DNA from: Thermodiscus sp.
GTDB lineage: Archaea; Thermoproteota; Thermoprotei_A; Sulfolobales; Acidilobaceae
DNA: 48,667 nt
Assembly (NCBI GenBank): GCA_015523485.1
Contig: WAKH01000018.1
Location: 1 to 48,667 of the forward strand
Direction of reading: 5' to 3'
Shown here: piece after piece, positions 1 through 7,436 of the stretch
How the letters are laid out: each line of letters begins with the position of its first letter
Position numbering within the stretch: the stretch's first letter is position 1
The notes under the pieces: generated by a model
Told to the model about the DNA's origin: nothing
The model's database searches: none
Seen by the model: only the letters and a program-made list of their open reading frames with translations
Made by a program: the position numbers and the translations under genes

Positions 1-505
1 CTATACCCACGCCAGGTATCGTCTTAGAGGTGAGGAAAGTAACTCCACTAGTGGCAAAAATCGCAAGGAGCGTCACCATTACTCCATAAGTACCAGCTCC
101 CTTCCATAAAACCGCCATTATGATTATGCTGGCCAGTATAGGAACTAATCCACCACCAACGTTCAATGCTAATAGGCTCTTGCGTTCGACGAGGCGTACC
201 CTTGGTATAGGGACGGGTATGCCGAAGATAGTCGCATATTCCAGCTCTAGAACTTTCTCTACATAACCAGTCCTTAATGTTGTAATGATTATGTTAATGA
301 AGCTAAGGATTGGACTTAAGAAGATCAAGTATGCTACTATGTATGCAGCTATGATGTACTTGAATCCACCGAAGTCTGCTATTATCGCTGCAAGCGTGCT
401 AGACGCCGTCATGGATACAATTATTGCTATCAGAATATATATGGTGATGAGGTAGGGGTGGCCGGGCGGATATATAAGTATTCTCTCCTTTACGTCGTCG
501 GACAT
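1..505 (-). CDS. DUF1614-like multi-pass membrane protein, truncated by the window edge
   Basis: Reverse-strand frame from ATG at 505 is open to the window edge: MSDDVKERILIYPPGHPYLITIYILIAIIV...FGIPVPIPRVRLVERKSLLALNVGGGLVPILASIIIM. Hydrophobic, with the IPVP...NVGGGLVP pattern I associate with DUF1614. Not in the ORF track because it is partial. Confidence 0.65.
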   Translation of the reverse strand, partial: MSDDVKERILIYPPGHPYLITIYILIAIIVSMTASSTLAAIIADFGGFKYIIAAYIVAYLIFLSPILSFINIIITTLRTGYVEKVLELEYATIFGIPVPIPRVRLVERKSLLALNVGGGLVPILASIIIMAVLWKGAGTYGVMVTLLAIFATSGVTFLTSKTIPGVGI

Positions 506-587
506 TAACCTGCGCCCCGCCCATTACCTGCATAGTGCATTCGATATATAGCTGGATTACTAGATGTTATGACGGGGGTGTAGACTT

Positions 588-1025
588 ATGGCAACAGTCC
601 CGGATGACATTAGATGCGAGGACATAATGAGTTCGCCGCCAGTAACAGCTTCACCTCACGAAACAGCGTCCGTGGCTGCAAAGCTCATGTTGGAGAAGAA
701 GATAGGCAGCCTCATAATCGTAGACGAGAATGGGAGTTTACTTGGAATAGTTACCAAAACTGATTTGGTTAGGGGTGTAGTAGCACCTGGGAAGGACCCC
801 GGTAAGGTTTCACTCGGAGAAATAATGACTAGGAACCCATACTATGTAACAACTGATTCACTAGTTAGGGAAGCAGCTGAAATCATGGGTTCATATGGTA
901 TAGGACATTTACCAGTTCTTCATCCAGAATCCCAGCGAGTTGTCGGAGTAATATCTATGAGAGATATTGTGAGGCTGGCACCTCACTACATAGAACTAGC
1001 AATCCTCGCCCGGCAGAGAGAGTGA
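588..1025 (+). CDS. CBS-domain pair protein
   Basis: 145 aa with two CBS repeats (EDIMSSPPVTASPHETASVAAKLMLEKKIGSLIIVDENGSLLGIVTKTDLV; GEIMTRNPYYVTTDSLVREAAEIM...VVGVISMRDIV). Confidence 0.92.
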   Translation: MATVPDDIRCEDIMSSPPVTASPHETASVAAKLMLEKKIGSLIIVDENGSLLGIVTKTDLVRGVVAPGKDPGKVSLGEIMTRNPYYVTTDSLVREAAEIMGSYGIGHLPVLHPESQRVVGVISMRDIVRLAPHYIELAILARQRE

Positions 1026-1081
1026 AGGAACCAATATTATGATCATAAAGCACTTATTATTTATGTGCAGGGTGATGATGA

Positions 1082-1900
1082 ATGTTTGAAGACGTAACTT
1101 TGAGAACACTCAAGGAGGCTATGACGGACGACTTCCCCGTACTGGATAAGGACTACTCACTGGCGGCTGCCCTGGAAGAAATGGAAAAATATAAGACGGA
1201 TAGGATAATTTTAACTGAAAAAGGAGAAATAAGGGGCATATTAACACTAAGAGACGTAATATTCAAGCTAGGAACCGTTAGGACGAAGCAAACAACTCCT
1301 TCAGCGCTCCACGCATCTAGCTTCATGAATTCCCCAGTGTTTACGTTAAAGGAGAACGATACCGTCCTAAGGGCAGTTAAAGAGATGACCACGAGGTCAA
1401 TCACCAGTATTCCAGTAACAGCGAACGGTAAGCCGGTTGGACTCCTATCTAGATGGGAACTTGCTGAGATGATTAGAGATGCAAAAGATAGCAACGACGT
1501 TGTTGCTAGAACGGTAATGAGAACCCCACCTGTCGCCGTGACTCTCCAAACAAAAATACTGCATACAAGACAGCTCATATTCCAGCATAACCTAAGCGTG
1601 ATTCCTGTGATGGAGGAAGGTAGTTTTGTTGGAGTCGTTGGTATCGACGAAATCGCATTGCTCTTCATTAAATACTATGAGTTGGCTAGAGGTGAACCCA
1701 AGAGGATAACGCCGTTGAAATATGTGGTTGTCGCCGACGCGGTAAAATTGAGGCCTCCGAGAGTAGACCCGGACACTCCGCTGTCAGAGGTCGCTGACAG
1801 GATGCTCAAGCACCGCTATAGGGCTGTTGTCGTAGTAGATAATGATAAGCCTATTGGGATAATTAGTGGAGTCGAGCTGGCTAGGATGTTAACAATATAG
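1082..1900 (+). CDS. CBS-domain protein with four CBS-like repeats
   Basis: 272 aa with repeated GILTLRDVI / GLLSRWELA / GVVGIDEIA / GIISGVELA segments. Preceded by ggtgatg. Confidence 0.9.
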   Translation: MFEDVTLRTLKEAMTDDFPVLDKDYSLAAALEEMEKYKTDRIILTEKGEIRGILTLRDVIFKLGTVRTKQTTPSALHASSFMNSPVFTLKENDTVLRAVKEMTTRSITSIPVTANGKPVGLLSRWELAEMIRDAKDSNDVVARTVMRTPPVAVTLQTKILHTRQLIFQHNLSVIPVMEEGSFVGVVGIDEIALLFIKYYELARGEPKRITPLKYVVVADAVKLRPPRVDPDTPLSEVADRMLKHRYRAVVVVDNDKPIGIISGVELARMLTI

Positions 1901-1942
1901 CCCCTATTTTTGCATCGCATGCTGGAAGGTGTTCACGTAGAT

Positions 1943-2485
1943 ATGTCTGAGGAGAAAGGTTCGAGTGAGAAACGTTACCTGAATCCGAGAATGATAGCTG
2001 ATACGATGTTAGGCGAGGTAGCCCGGTGGCTCAGGATTTTGGGATACGATGTGCTCTATTCAAGAAATTATAGCGATTATCAAATACTAAATATTGCTAG
2101 AAAAACTAATAGAGTGATACTAACAAGAGACTGGGGGTTGCACGTAAAAGCCAGAAAGAGGGGCATTAAGTCAATCTACGTTTCAACAGACAACATTACT
2201 GAGAGGCTAGCAGAACTTGTCCTGAAACTGGGAATCGAGCTTAACCCGGATCCAGCGAAGAGTAGGTGTCCGGAATGCAACGCGGAGTTAATTGTTGTTA
2301 GAGACAAGACACGTGTGAAGGATAGGGTCCCCCCGGGTGCCTATGAGAGATATTCGGTATTCTACTTATGTCCTCGTTGCGGTAGAGTATACTGGGAGGG
2401 GGGTCACTGGCGTAATATACGGAGAATTGTAAGTGAGGCGAGGAAGCTGGTAGAGGTGGCGAGGAGTGCAGGGAAAGCCAGTTGA
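1943..2485 (+). CDS. Mut7-C RNase domain-containing protein (PIN-like, DUF82)
   Basis: MIADTMLGEVARWLRILGYDVLYSRNYSDYQILNIARKTNRVILTRDWGL plus a C-terminal zinc ribbon (CPEC...CPRCGRVYWEG). Track ORF opens at 1910; ATG 1943 is the likelier start. Confidence 0.85.
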   Translation: MSEEKGSSEKRYLNPRMIADTMLGEVARWLRILGYDVLYSRNYSDYQILNIARKTNRVILTRDWGLHVKARKRGIKSIYVSTDNITERLAELVLKLGIELNPDPAKSRCPECNAELIVVRDKTRVKDRVPPGAYERYSVFYLCPRCGRVYWEGGHWRNIRRIVSEARKLVEVARSAGKAS

Positions 2486-3167
2486 CCCGGATGAGCTGAC
2501 TCACGAACACGGAGAATACCTCGTTAAGTTCTCGAGGAAGGTGTTGGAATATTACTTCAAGACGGGAGATGTAATAAAGCCGCCCCAAGAGATTGACCCA
2601 TTATTGTTAAGGCCTGGTGCAGTCTTTGTGACGATTGAAACCTACTACGACTATGATAAGAGAGAGCTTAGGGGCTGTATTGGAGTGACTCGTCCGGTCA
2701 AACCGTTAATTGAGGCTGTTATCGAGTCCACGCTGAACTCGGCATTCCACGATCCACGCTTCCATCCAATGGAGGAATATGAGCTAGACCAGGTGACATT
2801 CGAGGTATCAGTACTATCGGACTACGAGTACCTCGGTGATACTCCAGAAGAGCGGAGAAGAGGAGTCGTCATTGGCAGAGATGGTCTTATCGTAGAGAGG
2901 CCTCCTTACGCAGGCCTACTACTGCCGAGCGTACCCATTGATCACCTCTGGGACAAAACAACTTTCCTCTCGGAAACCTGTATAAAGGCTGGATTATGGC
3001 CTGACTGCTGGCTCGACCCTAAGACAAAAGTGTACAGGTTTAGAGCCCGTGTATGGCGCGAGAAGTATCCATTAGGTCCTATAGAGTATCGTGATTTACG
3101 CGAAGAGTATCGGGCGAAACTAATTAATGCGGGCGTAGACCCTGACTTGTTTGAGGAAGCAGTGTAG
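2466..3167 (+). CDS. AMMECR1-domain protein
   Basis: GTG start overlapping the upstream CDS by 20 bp; LRGCIGVTRPVKPLIEAVIESTLNSAFHDPRFHPM...EVSVLSDYEYL is a typical AMMECR1 signature. Confidence 0.9.
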   Translation: MQGKPVDPDELTHEHGEYLVKFSRKVLEYYFKTGDVIKPPQEIDPLLLRPGAVFVTIETYYDYDKRELRGCIGVTRPVKPLIEAVIESTLNSAFHDPRFHPMEEYELDQVTFEVSVLSDYEYLGDTPEERRRGVVIGRDGLIVERPPYAGLLLPSVPIDHLWDKTTFLSETCIKAGLWPDCWLDPKTKVYRFRARVWREKYPLGPIEYRDLREEYRAKLINAGVDPDLFEEAV

Positions 3168-3192
3168 AGTGGATGAAGCCGGTGAATTACAG

Positions 3193-3369
3193 ATGGTGAT
3201 GAACAAGATAAGAGAGTACATTACTGCGTGGAGGAGGATACTGATATTAGCGAGGAGACCAGATGAAGAGGAATTCATGCTTCTCACGAAGCTTAACTTC
3301 CTAGGTTTCACACTTGTAGGAGGTATAGCCTACATAATTCACCTCGTATACGTCCTTCTAACAGGCTAA
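3193..3369 (+). CDS. secE: Protein translocase SecE/Sec61 gamma subunit
   Basis: Short single-TM protein MVMNKIREYITAWRRILILARRPDEEEFMLLTKLNFLGFTLVGGIAYIIHLVYVLL, immediately upstream of spt5 as in many archaea. Track ORF opens at 3151. Confidence 0.85.
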   Translation: MVMNKIREYITAWRRILILARRPDEEEFMLLTKLNFLGFTLVGGIAYIIHLVYVLLTG

Positions 3370-3384
3370 CACGGTGATGCTATC

Positions 3385-3849
3385 ATGTCAAGCCAAGTAC
3401 AACCCTCAAGATTCTACGCCATCTACGTAACCGGAGGGACTGAAGAGAGAGTAGCATTGATACTTAGACAGAGAACACTAGCGATGGGGCTTGACGTTAG
3501 AAGCATTATAGTTCCACTAGAGCTAAGGGGCACGCTAATTATAGAGGTAGGAAACCCAGGTGATCTATTCGACCTTATACGTGGTCTCCGTGATGTAAAG
3601 AGGAGAAGACCAGTACTCATCAAGAAAGAGGAGGCAGTAAGGCTCGCTGCACCAGTAGTCGAAGTACCATTAGTATCCAAAGACCAGATAGTCGAGATCG
3701 TCAGCGGCCCGTTCAGGGGAATGAAGGGCAAAGTTGTCGAGGTATATGAGACTCGCGGCGAAGTTGACCTAGTTCTGCTTGAGTCGGACTTCAGAATGAT
3801 AATCACGGTGCCTTTAGAACAAATAAGGCCAGTTAGCGAAGAAGCCTAA
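3385..3849 (+). CDS. spt5: Transcription elongation factor Spt5 (NusG N-terminal + KOW)
   Basis: NGN-like domain plus KOW motif VEIVSGPFRGMKGKVVEVYETRGEVDLVLLES; adjacent to secE. Confidence 0.92.
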   Translation: MSSQVQPSRFYAIYVTGGTEERVALILRQRTLAMGLDVRSIIVPLELRGTLIIEVGNPGDLFDLIRGLRDVKRRRPVLIKKEEAVRLAAPVVEVPLVSKDQIVEIVSGPFRGMKGKVVEVYETRGEVDLVLLESDFRMIITVPLEQIRPVSEEA

Positions 3850-4573
3850 GCTTCCCCTCACTTATTCTAACTATTGCAGTAACATCCTCAACACCGCTTA
3901 CCCTCTTCCAGTCCTCACCGAATACAATCAACGATAGAATCCCAACAAGGGATGCCCCCGTATAATCCACTAATTGGAGCATTGAGGAAAGAGTATAGCC
4001 TGATCTAACAAAGTCATCCACTATGATAACCTTATCCGATCTTCTCAGAGAATGATAGGGAATGTAGAACGACCTGTTTATATTTGGCGGCGCTGTCACG
4101 TGGGCCTCTATCCATTTAATGTGGGGACTCGTTTTCCTTTTCCTCGCAACTATTACATCAGCGTCAAGGTACATTGATACCGCTGTGGCGAGTACAACTC
4201 CGCTGGTTTCTGGGACGAGTATCTTTGTGACACGCTTACCCTTGAGCCCGAGGTAGAATTCAATCGCGATAAGTCTTAGGAGATTCTTATCCATTAGCGG
4301 GAGGGTTGGATCTATCATGCCATTGGGTCCCTGCGCCTCCTCCAATACAAGCCTTGATAGATCGATTTTTCCCCGTAGAATATTAATTATTCTCTGAGCC
4401 TGGTCATAGCTAGGGAGCGTCTGACCCGTAGTATATCTCGAGATCACAGAGGTGTCCAAGTTCAGCATCTCGGATAGTGCTATGAGCTTGTAGAACCGCC
4501 TTGCTGATCTAAGCATCTCCACAGCTAGTATACGCATGTTAGTCTTCTCTAGCTTGTTCAAGCTATCGAGCAC
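3833..4573 (-). CDS. Phosphoribosyltransferase-fold protein with N-terminal HTH (GfcR-like regulator)
   Basis: N-terminal HTH (LSEMLNLDTSVISRYTTGQTLPSYDQAQRII) and C-terminal PRPP-loop motif VIIVDDFVRSGYTLSSML. Confidence 0.8.
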   Translation of the reverse strand: MLDSLNKLEKTNMRILAVEMLRSARRFYKLIALSEMLNLDTSVISRYTTGQTLPSYDQAQRIINILRGKIDLSRLVLEEAQGPNGMIDPTLPLMDKNLLRLIAIEFYLGLKGKRVTKILVPETSGVVLATAVSMYLDADVIVARKRKTSPHIKWIEAHVTAPPNINRSFYIPYHSLRRSDKVIIVDDFVRSGYTLSSMLQLVDYTGASLVGILSLIVFGEDWKRVSGVEDVTAIVRISEGKLRLLR

Positions 4574-4655
4574 ACCCCGGGTATTGCTAGTTCGGGCTTG
4601 GGATAGGATTAAAATGCACTAGTTGTTGCCTGGAAGAGTGGCTGGTGGAAGAAAG

Positions 4656-5168
4656 ATGCCGAGCGAGAAGGTAGTCACTGTCCAGATTGAGGGTGGCAAG
4701 GCTAGGCCAGGCCCCCCTCTAGGTCCAATGCTATCGCAGCTGGGTCTAAACGTGAAGCAGGTAGTCGATGAAATCAATGAGAAAACAAAGCAGTTCGAAG
4801 GCATGACTATACCAGTGAAGATCATCATCGATACTAAAACAAAGAAGTACAGAATCGAAGTCGGTATACCAACGACTACTGCTCTACTCCTAAAGGCTGT
4901 TGGAGCAAAGGAGCCCCCCGGAGACCCGATGCATCAAAAGATAGGAGACCTACCTATAGAGAAGATAATCGAGATAACCCTCCAGAAGAAGCCGCAACTT
5001 CTATCAAAGACGCTGAAGGCCGCGGTTAAGACGATACTTGGCTCAGCCAGGAGCATTGGTATAACGGTGGATGGCAAGGATCCAAAGCAGGTCACAAAGG
5101 AGATCGATGAGGGCCTATATGACGCCGTACTGGCTAAGTATGAGGAAGAGTGGGAGAAGGAGGAGTAA
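4656..5168 (+). CDS. rpl11: 50S ribosomal protein L11
   Basis: [50 protein letters not shown]: canonical L11. Track ORF opens at 4623; ATG 4656 matches the family start. Confidence 0.97.
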   Translation: MPSEKVVTVQIEGGKARPGPPLGPMLSQLGLNVKQVVDEINEKTKQFEGMTIPVKIIIDTKTKKYRIEVGIPTTTALLLKAVGAKEPPGDPMHQKIGDLPIEKIIEITLQKKPQLLSKTLKAAVKTILGSARSIGITVDGKDPKQVTKEIDEGLYDAVLAKYEEEWEKEE

Positions 5169-5210
5169 CCGTCTATTATTTAACCCCCTTCTACGGGATC
5201 ACCTACACGA

Positions 5211-5249
5211 CTCCCCGGCTTCCGGGGAGGAGGGCCCGAGAAGGGGCCC
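5211..5249 (+). promoter_or_regulatory. Two tandem GC-rich hairpins in the rpl1 leader
   Basis: CTCCCCGG-CTT-CCGGGGAG (8 bp, 5211-5229) followed by GGGCCC-GAGAAG-GGGCCC (6 bp, 5232-5249), in the 100-nt spacer between rpl11 and rpl1. Confidence 0.6.
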
Positions 5250-5268
5250 GCCCAGGGGGTAGAAAGGA

Positions 5269-5907
5269 ATGTCAATGGACGGAAAACTAGTGGAGGCGGT
5301 TTCAAAGGCTCTATCTCTAGGTAAGCCTAGGAGATTCAAGCAGAGCGTGGACCTGGTAATAGTTCTCAAGGACGTAGATCTAAGGAGTCCTGAAGGCAGG
5401 ATAAGGGAGATAGTGTATCTGCCAAAGAAGCCAACGAAGGAGCCAGAGGTCTGCGTAGTCGCTCAGGGTGACATGGAAGTCAAGGCTAAGGCCCTCGGCG
5501 TCACCGTCCTCAACAGGGAGGATTTGCAGAAGCTTCGTGGCAATAGGAAGGCGGTGAAGAAGCTCGCTAAGAAGTGTGACTGGGTCCTAGTTATGGCGCC
5601 ATTGATGGGTCTTGCTGGAGGTATACTGGGACCCGCTCTTGGTCCAAGAGGAAAAGCGCCAACACCTGTACCACCTAACGCCGATATAGAGGCGCTGATC
5701 AACAGGTTCAAGACAGCGGTGTGGGTTAGGACGAAGAACCAGCCACAGATAATGGTGCGTGTCGGAACAGAGGACATGAAGCCAGAGGATATAGCGGAGA
5801 ACATCAAGGCAGTCCTCTCCGCCGTGGAAAACAAGCTTGGAAGACAAAAGATAGCAAAAATATACATTAAAAAGACAATGGGTCCCCCTGTCCAAGTACT
5901 ATTGTAG
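5269..5907 (+). CDS. rpl1: 50S ribosomal protein L1
   Basis: MAPLMGLAGGILGPALGPRGKAPTPVPPNADIEALINRFKTAVWVRTKNQPQIMVRVGTEDMKPEDIAENIKAVL: L1 signature; follows rpl11. Confidence 0.97.
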   Translation: MSMDGKLVEAVSKALSLGKPRRFKQSVDLVIVLKDVDLRSPEGRIREIVYLPKKPTKEPEVCVVAQGDMEVKAKALGVTVLNREDLQKLRGNRKAVKKLAKKCDWVLVMAPLMGLAGGILGPALGPRGKAPTPVPPNADIEALINRFKTAVWVRTKNQPQIMVRVGTEDMKPEDIAENIKAVLSAVENKLGRQKIAKIYIKKTMGPPVQVLL

Positions 5908-5919
5908 GGGGTGTAGGGT

Positions 5920-6954
5920 ATGAGTATGGAGGCACTGCATGCAAAGAAGGAGAGAGAAATCCCAGAATGGAAGAAGAAGGTAGTAGCTGAACTCGAGGAG
6001 TACTTCAAGACATACCCCGTAGTAGGAATCGCAGACCTAACAGGAATGCCGACAAAGCAGTTACAGCTAATTAGGAAGAAGTTCAGGAAACACATAGTAT
6101 TCAAAGTGGCAAAGAAGAACCTCATACTACTCGCCGCCGAGAGGGCTGGCGTCGACAAGGAGAAGATTGAAAAATACATAACGGGAAGCACAATGCTCCT
6201 CTTCACCAAGATGAATCCATTCAAAATGGCCCAGCTAATTGAGAAGGAAAAGGTTCCAGTCCCAGCTAAGCCGGGACAAGTAGCGGACAAAGAAATAGTG
6301 ATACCTGAGGGAGACACTGGCATAACGCCTGGTCCAATGCTAAGCGTATTCGGTAAGCTCAGGATCCCATACGAGATAAGGAAGGGAACAGTATACGTGA
6401 AGAAGGACACGGTAGTCGCCAAGCCAGGAGACACGATCAGCACTGACCTGGCAGGTCTACTACAACAACTCGGAATAATGCCCTTCGAAGTCGGCTTAAA
6501 GCTAGTCGCCGTCTACGACAGCGGAGTCATAATACCAAGAGAGGACCTACTAGTAGACCTAGAAGAATTCAAGAACGACGTGATAGCAGCCGCCAGAGAG
6601 GCTCTCGGACTAGCAGCCGAGATAGTATACCTGCCAGTACCTGAGGCGATAGAAACGGCGCTCGTAACAGCAGAGCAGGCAATCAGGGCAATCGCTGGCG
6701 AAACAGGCTTCCTAACAAGCGACGTAGCAGAGTACGTAATCGGAAAGGCGGCCAGCGAGGCACTAGCCCTAATAGCCGCACTCGGCGACAAAGCAAAAGA
6801 GCTAGGAATAGAAGAGGTCCCAGTCGCTGCTCCAGCTGCTGCTCCTGCGGCTGAGGCTGCTGCTGAGGAGGAGAAGAAAGAGGAGGAAGAGGAGAAGGAG
6901 GAAGAGAAGGAAGTCGATCTCAGCGAGGGTCTCGGAGGCCTATTCGGCTTCTAG
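5920..6954 (+). CDS. rpl10: 50S ribosomal protein L10 (acidic stalk protein P0)
   Basis: P0-like N-terminus (WKKKVVAELEEYFKTYPVVGIADLTGMPTKQLQLIRKKF) and acidic C-terminal tail [13 protein letters not shown]. Confidence 0.97.
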   Translation: MSMEALHAKKEREIPEWKKKVVAELEEYFKTYPVVGIADLTGMPTKQLQLIRKKFRKHIVFKVAKKNLILLAAERAGVDKEKIEKYITGSTMLLFTKMNPFKMAQLIEKEKVPVPAKPGQVADKEIVIPEGDTGITPGPMLSVFGKLRIPYEIRKGTVYVKKDTVVAKPGDTISTDLAGLLQQLGIMPFEVGLKLVAVYDSGVIIPREDLLVDLEEFKNDVIAAAREALGLAAEIVYLPVPEAIETALVTAEQAIRAIAGETGFLTSDVAEYVIGKAASEALALIAALGDKAKELGIEEVPVAAPAAAPAAEAAAEEEKKEEEEEKEEEKEVDLSEGLGGLFGF

Positions 6955-6957
6955 CCC
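6826..6957 (+). repeat. 132-nt perfect direct repeat, copy 1 (3' end of rpl10)
   Basis: gctgctccagctgctgctcctgcgg...ggcctattcggcttctagccc is identical at every base to 7234-7365, offset 408. Confidence 0.93.
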
Positions 6958-6963
6958 CAATAG

Positions 6964-6976
6964 GATTTTTATATTC
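6964..6976 (+). promoter_or_regulatory. Candidate TATA box/promoter for rpl12
   Basis: A/T-rich element 'gatttttatattc' between rpl10 and rpl12, about 50 nt upstream of the rpl12 ATG. Confidence 0.4.
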
Positions 6977-7020
6977 TGAAACTGGCCGTGAAGGGCCGGA
7001 AGAGTGGTAGGTGGTAAGGC

Positions 7021-7362
7021 ATGGCTCAAGAAGGAAAGGCATACATTCACGCGGCTCTCGCACTCTACTACGCGGGCCAGGAAGTCAATGAGGAGAACCT
7101 GAAAAAGGTCGTCGAAGCGCTAGGCCTAGAGGTCGACGAGGCAAAGGTAAAGATGCTAGTCGCTAGCCTAAGCGAGATCAACCTAGAAGAAGTACTCAAG
7201 AGTGCAGTGGCAGCACCAGTCGCTGCAGCAGCTGCTGCTCCAGCTGCTGCTCCTGCGGCTGAGGCTGCTGCTGAGGAGGAGAAGAAAGAGGAGGAAGAGG
7301 AGAAGGAGGAAGAGAAGGAAGTCGATCTCAGCGAGGGTCTCGGAGGCCTATTCGGCTTCTAG
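7021..7362 (+). CDS. rpl12: 50S ribosomal protein L12 (P1)
   Basis: Helical N-terminus [43 protein letters not shown], Ala-rich hinge and acidic GLGGLFGF tail. Confidence 0.97.
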   Translation: MAQEGKAYIHAALALYYAGQEVNEENLKKVVEALGLEVDEAKVKMLVASLSEINLEEVLKSAVAAPVAAAAAAPAAAPAAEAAAEEEKKEEEEEKEEEKEVDLSEGLGGLFGF

Positions 7363-7365
7363 CCC
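7234..7365 (+). repeat. 132-nt perfect direct repeat, copy 2 (3' end of rpl12)
   Basis: Identical to 6826-6957, including the stop codon and 3 nt downstream. Confidence 0.93.
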
Positions 7366-7436
7366 TCCAACCAACAAGTCTATTCTTATACTCTTAATCC
7401 CAAACAACTCCTTTCCCATAATCGGGAGAAGAAGCA

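Noticed and set aside
1153-1668. 171-aa minus-strand ORF antisense to the CBS protein
   Set aside because: Opposite strongly supported CBS repeats; no independent evidence.
5463-6443. 326-aa minus-strand ORF antisense to rpl1/rpl10
   Set aside because: Lies opposite two unambiguous ribosomal protein genes; Ser/Phe/Pro-rich antisense artefact of their codon bias.
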